In this document: in pieces, positions 18,701 to 28,060 of the stretch
How the letters are laid out: the number at the start of each line of letters is the position of its first letter
How positions within the stretch are numbered: the first letter of the stretch is position 1
Origin: Tritrichomonas musculus
Lineage: Eukaryota > Parabasalia > Tritrichomonadida > Tritrichomonadidae
Direction of reading: 5' to 3'
Assembly (NCBI GenBank): GCA_039105265.1
Contig: JAPFFF010000008.1
Location: 1,302,001 to 1,366,000, forward strand
DNA length: 64,000 nt
Made by a program: the position numbers and the translations under genes
The notes under the pieces: model-generated
Told to the model about the DNA's origin: nothing
What the model saw: only the letters and a program-made list of their open reading frames with translations
The model's database searches: none

Positions 18701-20448
18701 CTGAAGAAGCAGCCGAGCAGGCGCAGCAGGAAGCAGAAGTGAAGCCAGAGACACAGCAGCAGCCGGCAGAAGCTCCTTCGGACTTTGCATCCTTCGGTTT
18801 GCCTCCGCAGCCTTCGCCTCCGCATCCGACAGAAGCTCCTTCGGACTTTGCATCCTTCGGTTTGCCTCCGCAGCCTTCGCCTTCGCAGCCGGCAGAAGCT
18901 CCTTCGGACTTTGCATCCTTCGGTTTGCCTCCGCAGCCTTCGCCTTCGCAGCCGGCAGATGGCAGCTCCATTCCGTCCTTCACGCCATCATTCGGCGACT
19001 TCCCGCCTCCTCCGCAGCAAGGAGAGTCCAACGCGGGCGATGCATTCTCATTCAACCCGAGCTTCAGCGAGCCACCGCAGCCCAAGGAAGAGGCGCAGCA
19101 GCCATTCAATCCATCATTCGACGCGCCTTTCCCCGACTTCTCAGCGCAGCCAGAGCCAGCCTCATCGCAGACTCCTTCATTTGAGGCCTCCTTCGACTTC
19201 ACTGCCCCGCAGCCAAAGCAGCAATCGAGCAGCAAGCCAGCTGACGACTTCTCCTTCCCGTCCTTCACGCCCGCTGACTCGTCCGCCGCAAGCAACGCAA
19301 ACGCAAACGCAAACGCGAGTGCCAATGCGAGCGCGCAGTCGTCTGACTTTGGAAACTTCCCTGCATTTGACGCGTTCCCGCCACCAGCGAAGAACGAGCA
19401 GCCTTCTCTCTCGCTCGCGCTTCCCGGCGGGCCTTCGAATGGGCCTGTCAGACGCGTCAGAAGGACTCAGGGCGCCTCAAATGCACAGCCAGCGCCAATC
19501 AGCCTCGCTCCTTACTCGTCCTCATCAAAGGCTGCCGCTGCTCCTCCTCCGAAATCCGCAGTGAGCGACCTTCTCGACCTGGACTTCGGGCCTCCCTCAG
19601 GCGCAGAGCCGCAGAAACCTTCCCCTGTCGCCGACATCTCGTCGCCTTCGCCATCGAACCATCAAGGCGACGACTTCTCTGCTGCCTCGATCTTTGGCAG
19701 CGGCGACTTTGTGTCCGCAGCTCCGCCGCCAGTCTTCAGTGGCAAGACAGAACCGCCGCCACAACCACAACAACAACAAGCAGCATCGCCAGCAAAGCCT
19801 TCTCCTTCATCCGGCTTCTCAGCATCATTTTCATCCAGTTCACAACAACAGAATCAGCAGCCAAAGGACAGCTACAAGCCACCGCAGCCGAGGCAGCGTC
19901 CTCCAGAAGATGCAACGTGCTCGCTGAGTGAGTATCGCAAAGGCAATCCGATGCCAGCCCAATCACAGCAGCTCAGCAAGGAATTCTTCAAGTTCGCCTT
20001 CGACAGCAGCATCGACCAGTCCCTACACTTCACTCGCACAGAAGGCGCCTCTCTCCAGCAGTTCCCGCAGGATGTCGGCGCGTCAGTGAATGCAATTGGC
20101 GGCCCTGCATCTCTTCTCGCCGGCGAAAAAGAATTTGAAGTCTCTCCCGAACAGCAGAAGAGAATGAGCGAGTGCCTCCTTGAGCCTGATGATGACCCGG
20201 CTTCACTGTCAGATGCAATGCGATCTGCCGTGTCTGCAAATGACGCATTCGGCTTTGAAGATGCCATCAAGTCTCTCAGCAATAAAGCTGGCGATGAATC
20301 CGAAGATGATGATTCGGAACCTCTAAAGAAGTCCTTTGAAAGACCTCGCTTGGTTCCGGGCAGTCCGCTCCCTCAGCCAAAAATTGAGGAAGTTTCGGAT
20401 TTGAAAGCATTTGCTATTTTTAATGAGTATAAGACAATGAACGTTTAA
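15790..20448 (+). CDS. Large Q/N-rich repeat protein with clathrin-box, NPF and DPF motifs
   Basis: The 1552-residue protein is mostly disordered. Residues about 200-820 carry some 18 copies of an NNFDFGFPSQQ-like unit separated by PPP, Q and N spacers. Two NPF motifs (853-855 and 905-907) and two DPF motifs (864-866 and 915-917) follow. Then come three 21-residue repeats beginning EAPSDFASFG (994-1056) and a clathrin-box sequence LLDLD (1261-1265). The last 180 residues (EYRKGNP... to ...NEYKTMNV) are not repetitive and may fold. NPF binds EH domains, DPF binds the AP2 alpha ear and LLDLD binds clathrin, so an endocytic scaffold of the epsin/AP180-tail type is the best guess. No ENTH/ANTH domain is visible. 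An FG-nucleoporin is the alternative. The 3' third is far more GC-rich than the 5' part. Confidence 0.75.
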   Translation: MNFGNSGNYQYNYSGYGTQGNYQNNQQQWNQNYQNPQPNNNFQMNRPQTMPSAAPVMDFFDLTAASSPQTPLNQGQQALQQQNIKTNPATPSMSLSSLRAELESSGEKLDKYALGPQNLNNTTMNSSNQTNQNTQLYGTPNPGQGQYGQSNFGATSYGYPQQAQQQFSNNNQQYQAQPANNIFGNSSSKVMPQQSKTSQASNANFDFGISTQPQQQNNFDFGFPSGQQQPQLSQPQNNNINTAPPQQPKQDMFNFAAPASSNINNQPSSVQQKNNLNNGLGQPPSTQQQNNFDFGFPSASQSQQQQQQQQQSNANNNAQQKQQNNFDFGFSINSPQQQPSNLNNNLSSHPAQQQQNNFDFGFPTQQPQQASNNNNLSPPPAQQQQTQQNNFDFGLSQPSQPQQTQNNLNSVPNLPSQQQSSLNNNLVQSSSQQNNFDLGFSSPSPQQSSVNNSIAPPPGQQAQSQPTDFDFGFSASPNLQKQSSNNINTVPPTPAQQTSNNFDFGFSSQPQQTSNNNSLAPPPTQQQNNSLPPPAQKQTNDFDFSSQPQQTSNNNTSIMTPPGQQQNNNLPPSAQQQNNNFDFGFPSQQPQQTSNNSNSLPPPSQQQKNDFDFGFPSQQPQQSSNNNTLTPPPGQQQQNNSLPPPTQQQNNFDFGFPSQQTSNNTNLAPPPGQQQNSTLPPPSQQQNNDFDFGFPSQQPQQNSNNNANLAPPPAQPQQSNDFDFGFPSQNPQQGSSTNSTISPSSGQQQQNNFDFGFPSQQPQQTNSNNSNSLAPPPGQTQQNNFDFGAPQQQTSNTLAPPLGQPQGSFEFGLPQAQQQTSSEQPQQEGEGHRRRRRRKVNPESKQPQQDGFNPFPDGQQQPFDPFGGQQQQQAPFDPYGGQQQPSLQPPPGQTQQQQPQQEGFNPFPDGQQPFDPFGGQQQQQEAPFDPYAGPQQQQAAPEEPKKPSLRSFDMFRFDDDEKKDEEAQPAAEEAAEQAQQEAEVKPETQQQPAEAPSDFASFGLPPQPSPPHPTEAPSDFASFGLPPQPSPSQPAEAPSDFASFGLPPQPSPSQPADGSSIPSFTPSFGDFPPPPQQGESNAGDAFSFNPSFSEPPQPKEEAQQPFNPSFDAPFPDFSAQPEPASSQTPSFEASFDFTAPQPKQQSSSKPADDFSFPSFTPADSSAASNANANANASANASAQSSDFGNFPAFDAFPPPAKNEQPSLSLALPGGPSNGPVRRVRRTQGASNAQPAPISLAPYSSSSKAAAAPPPKSAVSDLLDLDFGPPSGAEPQKPSPVADISSPSPSNHQGDDFSAASIFGSGDFVSAAPPPVFSGKTEPPPQPQQQQAASPAKPSPSSGFSASFSSSSQQQNQQPKDSYKPPQPRQRPPEDATCSLSEYRKGNPMPAQSQQLSKEFFKFAFDSSIDQSLHFTRTEGASLQQFPQDVGASVNAIGGPASLLAGEKEFEVSPEQQKRMSECLLEPDDDPASLSDAMRSAVSANDAFGFEDAIKSLSNKAGDESEDDDSEPLKKSFERPRLVPGSPLPQPKIEEVSDLKAFAIFNEYKTMNV
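18769..18957 (+). repeat. Three 63-bp tandem repeats
   Basis: Three direct copies of a 63-bp, in-frame unit encode EAPSDFASFGLPPQPSPSQPA-like peptides. Units 2 and 3 are nearly identical; unit 1 differs at its end (HPT for QPA). The low divergence implies recent expansion. Confidence 0.9.
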
Positions 20449-20765
20449 CTTTCTTTTTTATATTTTATTTTTGTTTATTAGTAAAAAATAATGAATGTTA
20501 TTTTATAAAAATATCTTTCTTGTTTTAAAACTTTAATTAAAAAAAAAAAAAAAAAAAAGATATTGAAAATATTATTATATTTATATTTGTAGAAGATATC
20601 AATTTAATAGTTAAAAATGTTGTTATGTTGTTCATATGGATGTAATTAATTGTATTCTAATGATTAATTATGTATTTAAATATATATTATAAATGAACCA
20701 TTATAGTACACTTTTATTAAATGGCCATATTCTATTATAATCATTACTAATATTATAAATAAAAT
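20449..20765. other. Convergent intergenic region
   Basis: About 317 bases lie between the 3' ends of two convergent genes. It contains an A homopolymer near 20539-20558. No gene. Confidence 0.5.
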
Positions 20766-22088
20766 TTATAATAATTGTATTTTAAAGGTTTGTCTTTCTT
20801 TAAGTGAAGGTTTCGGTGGCATCATTTGAAATGGACGATGACCTCCTATAAATGTAACAACCATCCCATTTTGCTTGGCATATATCATTTCATTTTTATA
20901 AATAAAGTGTTGGTTATGTCTTCCATGAAATGGAAAAAGATAAAATGGTGTCCCAGAAGGAGGATTAAGATTAAATTCATCAGTAACATCCCATACCATT
21001 CCCTTTCGTACAAAAGAGTCAATAACTGTAGTCCATGACCCTTTCCCAAAAGTGAATTGCTGATAAACGTCATTTTCGATGTTTGATTCTTTGAGAAAGA
21101 GTTTTAAACCTGCTGGATTTAAAAATGGTTTTCCTTCTTTTTCAAGAGTTACAGCCAATGATATTAATTCTCCTGTGTAATTTTGATGATCATTTAAATC
21201 TTTTTCTTTTCCATTATTGTAATCTGATTTATTCAATTTCATAACAAGACCAAATTTTCTTCCAGCATATTGGCTATTATCGCCATCGATGGGATGAGAA
21301 AGAGGAATTTGTTCATTCGATTTATGTGATCCTTGATTAAATTCTATTTCATGGTTTTGAAGTAAATCTTTCGAAAATGTTGATGATGACTCTTTAGCTT
21401 CGGCAGATTTGCTGTGTTTCATAAAACTTTCGAATAATTTTTTGAATGAAGATAATTGTGTTAAGAGAACTTTTTGATCTATATCAATATTTGGATCATC
21501 GAGATCTTCAGGATAAATAAAAACCGCAATATCTAATTCCTTCATAACATCAATTGCAAGTTTCGAATTTTTAATGGTATCTTTTGGATTAAGTGAATTA
21601 TAATTTATTTTTTCTGGAAAATATGAATCTAATAGAGCGCACATACTCAAGAAATAGGGATGAAAATTTCGTATGTTACTATAGTATTTGGTACGTTCGG
21701 CTACCCACGATATAAGTTCTTTGTCATTTTGAAAGCCAATTGAATAATATGAAATAAGGGTCCAAATTAAATCAATAATATGCTTTCTATTATTACTACT
21801 TATATCTTTACCTGATATTTCACTAAGTTGCACGCCATTTTCTTTGAACATTTCGAGTGCCAATTCGCAATTATGTATTTTATCAAATTCATTTTGTGGA
21901 TTTTTATGCCATTTGTTTGAAATTTCTTTATTGGTAAGGATTCTAGCAAGTTCGACTAAAGCAACTCCATTATTCAAATCTTTGGTAATATCATTAACAT
22001 TTACATCGGATCTTTGATTTAATTTATTATCAAACCAGTGAGAAAAGACTTTAATTTGAAGTGGGATGCATTCTTGTTGAAAATTCAT
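20766..22088 (-). CDS. Protein with two calponin-homology domains
   Basis: The 440-residue protein begins with tandem CH domains. CH1 spans about 10-113 (VFSHWFDNKL, DLNNGVALVELARIL, DISSNNRKHIIDLIWTLI) and CH2 about 120-220 (LISWVAERT, FLSMCALLDSYFP). Such pairs bind F-actin in alpha-actinin, fimbrin and plectin. A Ser/Lys-rich linker follows (about 225-275). The C-terminal 165 residues (GRKFGLVMKLNK... GRHNQHFIYKNEMIYAKQNGM) look beta-rich, possibly trefoil-like, and I cannot name them. No spectrin repeats or EF hands are present, so it is not alpha-actinin itself. It probably links actin to another partner. Confidence 0.85.
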   Translation of the reverse strand: MNFQQECIPLQIKVFSHWFDNKLNQRSDVNVNDITKDLNNGVALVELARILTNKEISNKWHKNPQNEFDKIHNCELALEMFKENGVQLSEISGKDISSNNRKHIIDLIWTLISYYSIGFQNDKELISWVAERTKYYSNIRNFHPYFLSMCALLDSYFPEKINYNSLNPKDTIKNSKLAIDVMKELDIAVFIYPEDLDDPNIDIDQKVLLTQLSSFKKLFESFMKHSKSAEAKESSSTFSKDLLQNHEIEFNQGSHKSNEQIPLSHPIDGDNSQYAGRKFGLVMKLNKSDYNNGKEKDLNDHQNYTGELISLAVTLEKEGKPFLNPAGLKLFLKESNIENDVYQQFTFGKGSWTTVIDSFVRKGMVWDVTDEFNLNPPSGTPFYLFPFHGRHNQHFIYKNEMIYAKQNGMVVTFIGGHRPFQMMPPKPSLKERQTFKIQLL

Positions 22089-22505
22089 TTCTTTTTAGCA
22101 GTATTAATAACTTAAAATTGATTTGATACTTCTCTGAAATTTTAAGAGGAAATTATTTTTCATCGGTTTTTAATGATTTTTACAATATTTATTTATTTAA
22201 ATGAAACTATTTATTTTTTTAATAAAATAAAAATTTGATTATAAACTGAAATTGAATAGTAATTAAAAAAATTAAGATAATTTTACAAAATTTATTTATT
22301 TGTATATTCAAAAAGTTGTATATTAATATCAATATCTGAAAATTGATTATTCCAACGTTTTTATACTCACAAAAAAAAAAAAAAATGATAACAAATAATT
22401 AACACAAGTAACAATAATATATTTATTAAAACAAACAATTATACAATTACGTTATTTATCTAATGATGTAAACAAAAAACGCGAATGCTCGTGAAAAAAA
22501 AAAAA
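22089..22505. other. AT-rich intergenic
   Basis: About 417 bases between two minus-strand genes. Nothing is visible beyond A/T runs. Confidence 0.5.
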
Positions 22506-23579
22506 TTATTTATAATTCATGATAGCGCAATAGCCTTTTTCTGAATAATTTTGTGAATAAAATCCATCGATGTTGATATTACAATTCGTTTTTGGCGTTT
22601 TATCTGTAATATTGGTAATATTATTATACAAATTCCAAACGGTTTTATTTTGTGCAAATAATTTATCTGGAGTACAATTCATAATGCCATCTTTTTCATT
22701 TAAAAAATATTGAATAATTGATCTAATATAATATAATTGATAAAAATTTTGTTCCAAAGGTTGATTCTTCCCTGAACCGGAACTATCAGGAGTATCAAGA
22801 AAGTAAATATAAGTTAAGTGTTTTGAGCAAATAAACATTTTAACAAAGAAAAAAATGGCTCCACAATGAAGAAGATCCTCTGCAGCAATTATTCTCTTGC
22901 CTTCAATAAACGGATATATTAACGTTATAGCTTTAAGATAGATAGTCCTTCTTATAAGTTTTTTACATAAGTTCCAATTTATAGTATATGTTTTCAATCT
23001 TTCTAAAATTCCTTTATTATCCGTGTAATTATGCCTGCATGGACAATAATTATGCTTTATTTTGTTAGGACTTTTAGCTTTTATTCGGTAGTCAATGATA
23101 TCTGCATTTAAATTTGTTGCCAATTTATAGTTATATTCAATTGCTGTTGGAGTAACCAAGTCATCTGGATCAAACGAAAATATATAATCACCTGTTGCAG
23201 ATAGTACCCCGTTTATTCTCGTTAAGCAAGTTCCTTGATTGTATAAGTTTTTAATAAGCATGATTCGAAAATCTTTTTTCATTCGATTTAAAATAAACTC
23301 AACTGATTTATCAGTAGAAAAATCATCAATACATATGATTTCAATTTTGTTTAATGTTTGAGATTGAATTGAATTCATACTTAAATTCAAATATGAAAAT
23401 TTATTATAAATTGGTATAATGACAGAAACTGGTTTTGAGAAATAAATTTTTATTTGGATTTTATTTAGATTTAAAATATGCGAATTCCAAATTAACAAGA
23501 CTAATAGTATTAATGAAAGAAATATATTTCTCTTTATTTTGAATAAAATTGTGAGTAAAAGAGTATTCTCGTGTTTCAT
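22506..23579 (-). CDS. Family 2 glycosyltransferase, type II membrane protein
   Basis: From the ATG at 23579 the product has 357 residues. A longer frame upstream lacks an ATG. A hydrophobic anchor (about 18-34, IFLSLILLVLLIW) precedes the catalytic domain, as in Golgi type II transferases. The GT-A core starts at PVSVIIPIYN (50-59), followed by IICIDDFSTD (about 81-90) and the metal-binding DPDD (137-140). These are hallmarks of GT2 enzymes using nucleotide sugars. The C-terminal half contains several Cys and His residues and no known domain. Donor and acceptor cannot be predicted. It might act in making surface glycoconjugates, which trichomonads carry in quantity. Confidence 0.8.
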   Translation of the reverse strand: MKHENTLLLTILFKIKRNIFLSLILLVLLIWNSHILNLNKIQIKIYFSKPVSVIIPIYNKFSYLNLSMNSIQSQTLNKIEIICIDDFSTDKSVEFILNRMKKDFRIMLIKNLYNQGTCLTRINGVLSATGDYIFSFDPDDLVTPTAIEYNYKLATNLNADIIDYRIKAKSPNKIKHNYCPCRHNYTDNKGILERLKTYTINWNLCKKLIRRTIYLKAITLIYPFIEGKRIIAAEDLLHCGAIFFFVKMFICSKHLTYIYFLDTPDSSGSGKNQPLEQNFYQLYYIRSIIQYFLNEKDGIMNCTPDKLFAQNKTVWNLYNNITNITDKTPKTNCNINIDGFYSQNYSEKGYCAIMNYK

Positions 23580-24034
23580 ACTATTGTATTTGTAAGTGCA
23601 AGGTGGGTAAAATGAAGATATGCAAAGGCAGTATTGAGATAAGGACAAATATTTTCATTTCACATTTCAATTGATATGTTGAACATCAGGCATGGCTAAA
23701 TAAATTTGCAGCTTGATTTGTTTTTGCATTTAATGCCAATAAAAAAAGAGAATCTTCATGATAAATTATGTTTTTTTATTTTTGGAAATTAATTAATTAT
23801 AGTCTGTATAAGCAAAAATTATTTAGTCTATTATCAATCCACATCAATGTTAATTATGGCATAATTGTATGCTTTTTAGAAGTCTTTTGATTTCCATTAT
23901 TTTCATTATGTTAAAATTATCAAAATATATTGAGTTTTTATAAAGCAAACTTGTTTAAAACACCATCATGCATGCTTCACTAAATTAACTTATCAAAATA
24001 ATATAGAAATATTGTAAGAAAGAATAGGGAAAAT
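23580..24034. other. AT-rich intergenic, 5' of glycosyltransferase gene
   Basis: About 455 bases holding the presumed promoter of the minus-strand glycosyltransferase gene. No motif is recognised. Confidence 0.4.
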
Positions 24035-24314
24035 ATTACCGTAATTCCAAGAATCTCAGACATATAGAAAAATTCTCATACATTTTTGAGAAAACTCACT
24101 GAAATACTTTCAATTTTTTTCAAAAAACTTTCAAAATTCCTACTTTTTCAATGAAAAATAAAAAGGTCAAATATCATTGTCTAGTCACATCATTGAACAA
24201 ATATACTCTTAAAATAATTCTATAGATTGAATAAATTCTTTCAAATTATTAAAAGTTTTCTCAAAAATGGCTGAGATTAATTGAATATATCTGGGATTTT
24301 TGGAATAACGGTAA
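24035..24314. repeat. Inverted-repeat element (MITE-like), about 280 bp
   Basis: The left end TTACCGTAATTCCAAGAATC and the right end, read in reverse, TTACCGTTATTCCAAAAATC match over about 30 bp with few differences. A second inverted pair lies just inside: ATTTTTGAGAAAACT and AGTTTTCTCAAAAAT. The interior is AT-rich and non-coding. I found no clean target duplication. Confidence 0.7.
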
Positions 24315-24485
24315 TTCAAATTTGAACTAAATATTGAAATAATTGTATAGATTTTCAACAAATTGAATGAAAATAACCTACAGAAAACAAAATCTTATAA
24401 ATTTTTAAAATTTGCTAAGGAAAACAAATTTTTTATACTATTTGATATTAGTATTGTACTATAGTGGCATGTTTGGCTAACATTT

Positions 24486-25724
24486 TTAAACCCCTTCATT
24501 AGGAATCATTGGTTCAAGTTTCTCATCAACATCTGGTTCAACTTCAATTCCTTGTGGTTCTGGTAGTGCAAATATGCCAAATATCAAGCTACAAGCCATA
24601 ATAATGGCAAATATAGCAAATGACCAAGTCATTCCTAATGCAGCTTGCATAATATCCCATAAGAAGAACAGTGCAGATCCAAAAGACCAGTTTATAGCTG
24701 TCATCATTGATGTAGCTGTTGATCTAACAGAATCTGGGAAAAGTTCTGGAACGAAGAACCAAGGAATTGGTGCTAACCCGATTGAAAATAAGAAATTATC
24801 AAGAATTAAGCAAACAACTGGAATAATTGGACTCCAATTCCATTTGTTATTGCAAGCACCAAGAGCTAGAGCCACAGCTTGCCCGATTGAAGAAATATGC
24901 CATGCTGGTCTTCGTCCGCAAAATCCAATAATTGCTGATGTAATTAAAACAGCAACTGCTCCAGTTAATCCAACAATAAAAGAAGCAAGTGAGGAATTAA
25001 TATTAATTTTACATTTTGTAAATATATCTTCCAAGTTAGCAAGGAAAGCTGATGTTCCTGCAAATTGTTGGAAGAACATTAAAGCAAGGGAAATTAATAG
25101 TGGCTTGACGAATTTTTTCTGGCATAAAGATTCTTTGATAGCATTTTCTTCTTGTTGCCTAGAAACAACCGGAGATTCTGGGACAAACCAAATTAAAATG
25201 GATAGCAAACCTGTAGGAATAGCGCTTATTACTGTGATCATTCTCCATTTTAGCCAAATGCCCATCATATAGCATAGCGATGCTCCAATAGAAATTCCAA
25301 ATTGATGAAGAGTTCCATAAGCTCCTCTTACATCATCTGGTGATAATTCTGTAATGTATAAGGGAATCACTGTTGAAAATGATCCAACAGCAAAGCCAAG
25401 AAAGAAACGCATTATAAGAGCAAGATAAAAGAATTTTGCTTGAGTAAATGCCATTGCAATCCACGAAACAAACATAAATACTGCTGTAACAAAAACAGAT
25501 TTTTTTCGTCCAAGTTTGGTGATGAAAATATTAATAAATGGGCCACCGAAAATGCACGCAAAAGGAGCTAAGAAATTAAAAATTGTTCCAATTGTGTCTG
25601 AATATTCAAGTGAATCTGACATTGAAACTTTGCATGGACTCCAATATGCCATTGTTAAGCCCCATGACATTGAACCAAGAAGTAATATTAGCACATATAT
25701 TAATTCTTTTTGGAAAAATTGCAT
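24486..25724 (-). CDS. MFS sugar transporter
   Basis: The 412-residue protein is a sugar-porter-family member of the major facilitator superfamily with about 11-12 hydrophobic segments. Family signatures are present: LGRKKS after TM2, PLYITELSPDDVRGAYGTLHQ between TM4 and TM5, FVPESP after TM6, and GRRPAWH and PWFFVPELFPDSVRS in the second half. These place it with glucose/hexose facilitators. The central cytoplasmic loop is short, and the tail is acidic (PEPQGIEVEPDVDEKLEP). It is shorter than the 460-500 residues of many sugar porters but all signature loops are present. It presumably acts in the plasma or lysosomal membrane to import hexose. Confidence 0.9.
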   Translation of the reverse strand: MQFFQKELIYVLILLLGSMSWGLTMAYWSPCKVSMSDSLEYSDTIGTIFNFLAPFACIFGGPFINIFITKLGRKKSVFVTAVFMFVSWIAMAFTQAKFFYLALIMRFFLGFAVGSFSTVIPLYITELSPDDVRGAYGTLHQFGISIGASLCYMMGIWLKWRMITVISAIPTGLLSILIWFVPESPVVSRQQEENAIKESLCQKKFVKPLLISLALMFFQQFAGTSAFLANLEDIFTKCKININSSLASFIVGLTGAVAVLITSAIIGFCGRRPAWHISSIGQAVALALGACNNKWNWSPIIPVVCLILDNFLFSIGLAPIPWFFVPELFPDSVRSTATSMMTAINWSFGSALFFLWDIMQAALGMTWSFAIFAIIMACSLIFGIFALPEPQGIEVEPDVDEKLEPMIPNEGV

Positions 25725-26738
25725 TTAGTATTAGATTTTAATTTCTATTCAAAAATTTCATAGGTTTTGAAATTGTATTGATGACGATCATTTTGAGCAC
25801 AATTTACTTACAATAGAAATTTTACACCATATAATTTTATTATAAAACTATATCTAAAAATTGATGTTCGTCATTGGATTAATTTCTTTCATTTTTTGAA
25901 TACTTTATTTGAAATTTTATCAAATTTATTAATTCTAAAGTTTACTTTTTAGCTTTCTATAGTTTATTTACCATTAAAAAATCCAATTGGATTTTGTATG
26001 ATATTAATAAGTCGACCGTAAAGTAAACCTTTTTTAAATAGTTTATTTGATGCCTTTTCATAGACTTATTAAATAGTATTTGGTTTTTATTCCAAAAAAG
26101 TTGAGATATGTGTCTCCACCATATAAAATTCCAAAAATTATTAATTGAATGGATCCTCTCAATTCATTTCATTCGTAAAAATTCACACATTTTTACAGAT
26201 AGAAATAGGTGATACTTTTTCAATATTAAGAATATTCACTTGGCCATAATAGGTGCCTGTCAAAACCACCTTTACACATATGTGTAAAGTATTTGTTGAT
26301 TTCAGAACAGTCCAAAACGTCTCAAAATGAACATATTGTTGACAAATAATGGAATTTTTTATGAATAATCAAGTACTTTCAATTCCTATAATATGATCTG
26401 ACTCATACTTTCAATTCATGCAATCTTAATGTCATTTAAACAAAAGCGATCTCTCTTATTTATGTCATCAGTTAAGTAGTATGTATGTGAATTATATTTA
26501 ACATGATATCTCAGTGAATCGCTATTGAGCTTATACTCTTTTTTGTGACTTTTATTTAAAAGTAGAATTGATGATAGAATGTATAAACTCCAACAAATAT
26601 AATTTGTTTGATTCCCGATACTTATCTATTGAATGACTGTTCTTAGAGAATACAATTAGTTGTAGTTTTCGTAGTAATGCATTAGATATGGAGACAAACT
26701 AAATTTATTTACTTAATAATTCTATAGGATTAAGCTTA
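25725..26738. other. Intergenic, about 1 kb
   Basis: AT-rich DNA with a perfect 20-bp palindrome CTTTACACATATGTGTAAAG at 26270-26289 and no supported gene. Confidence 0.5.
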
Positions 26739-26894
26739 ATGGATCTCCCACTCTTAATCTTATACCATAGAGCTAAGGTACAATTTAATATATATGATGA
26801 TATAAAAAATGAAAACGCATTCAAGCAAAAATGGCTTAATATACGCATAATTCAACACCTCTTTCCAACTCTAAAACAGCTTAGAAAACAATAA
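26739..26894 (+). CDS. 51-residue coding-like ORF, unknown
   Basis: The frame MDLPLLILYHRAKVQFNIYD... is short but reads like protein, with mixed charged and aromatic residues. It lies just upstream of the repeated-element remains at 27.5 kb. It could be a fragment of an older gene. No domain is recognised. Confidence 0.2.
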   Translation: MDLPLLILYHRAKVQFNIYDDIKNENAFKQKWLNIRIIQHLFPTLKQLRKQ

Positions 26895-27175
26895 ATTTTT
26901 ATTTTATATCATATTAATCTCATATCCAGTTGGAATTGCTTTCAAATTGATTTCATATTTGTCAAAAAATTCGCATTAACTAGAGAATTCATTATTAGTA
27001 ATGATTTCATTCAATGATTTATTTGTATAGTCTGAAATAGTTTTTCCATTAATCACAACAATCACATACTTTTTGGAAAATTCTTTATCTGAGTCATCAG
27101 AAGAACTCCATGGCTCTAATACGCATTATTTTGTTCAGATTCTTTTGAAATGATATTAGATTAAATTACTATTGA

Positions 27176-27466
27176 TTATTTCCAACGTTTTTTGTTCCTC
27201 ACCAAGTTTGGCTTCGTTTTCTCTTCTACTATTTCTGCTTTAACATTGAATGCAAATGCGTGAATAAGTTGTTCTTGTGATGTTTGGGAAAAGATGCTTT
27301 TATGAAATTTGAAATTACTCTTATCACCAGATTCATATCTCACTCTATTTTCTTCAAAATATTTGTTTTGGGATGGCAGTAACTTTATGACTACACAAAT
27401 CTTGGAGATTATCAAAGTTTTTCTGTTGGGTAGAAACACTATTTTCGAAATCTCTATAAATAACCC
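27176..27466 (-). pseudogene. Coding-like minus-strand fragment, unknown
   Basis: About 63 C-terminal codons (NKYFEENRVRYESGDK... NLVRNKKRWK) have protein-like composition, but there is no ATG start and the upstream part is poor. It is likely the 3' remnant of a gene. Family unknown. Confidence 0.25.
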
Positions 27467-28060
27467 CAAACGTATTCTATAATAATTATTTTATTCCTAT
27501 CTTGAATGAGTGAATATTTCAAATATTATGATGATTTCGAGTGTAAACCTGAGTTATATAAATTCATTACATCATAAGATCCCTCAAATGAGCATTTGCA
27601 TAGGATGTTCTGAGTGCTAGTTCTATTATTTTTGCCACAATTATCTCTATTAATATATAACTAAGACACAATTATCCCTAATAATATATAGCTAAAACAC
27701 CAAATTGGACACAATTATCTCTACAGTATTATTGATTATGATGATGAACCCAATACTAATGAGATTGTTGATACTTCGTACTCCGCTACCGCAGATGAAT
27801 CCACTACTAATGATGAGATCGTTGATGAATCCACCAATGATACTACGTATTCCGCTACAGCAGATGAACCTATTACAGATATAGAATTTACTAATAAAAG
27901 AGATCTAAATAATTATTATGGAATCGATGTTAAGACAATACCAGATGGGTATGAAGTTAAGATGAGATATAACAGAGTTAATGGTAAGAGAGGTCGTGTA
28001 TATAAATTGGTGAAGAAGTGAGTTGACAATGCGTTTTCGATGTATTTTTCTCGTACTTAA

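Noticed and set aside
18275-19564. Long alternative frames on both strands of the 1552-residue gene
   Set aside because: The GC-rich, repeat-rich coding sequence leaves several frames open; only the long plus frame has domain-like motifs and an initiator-like start.
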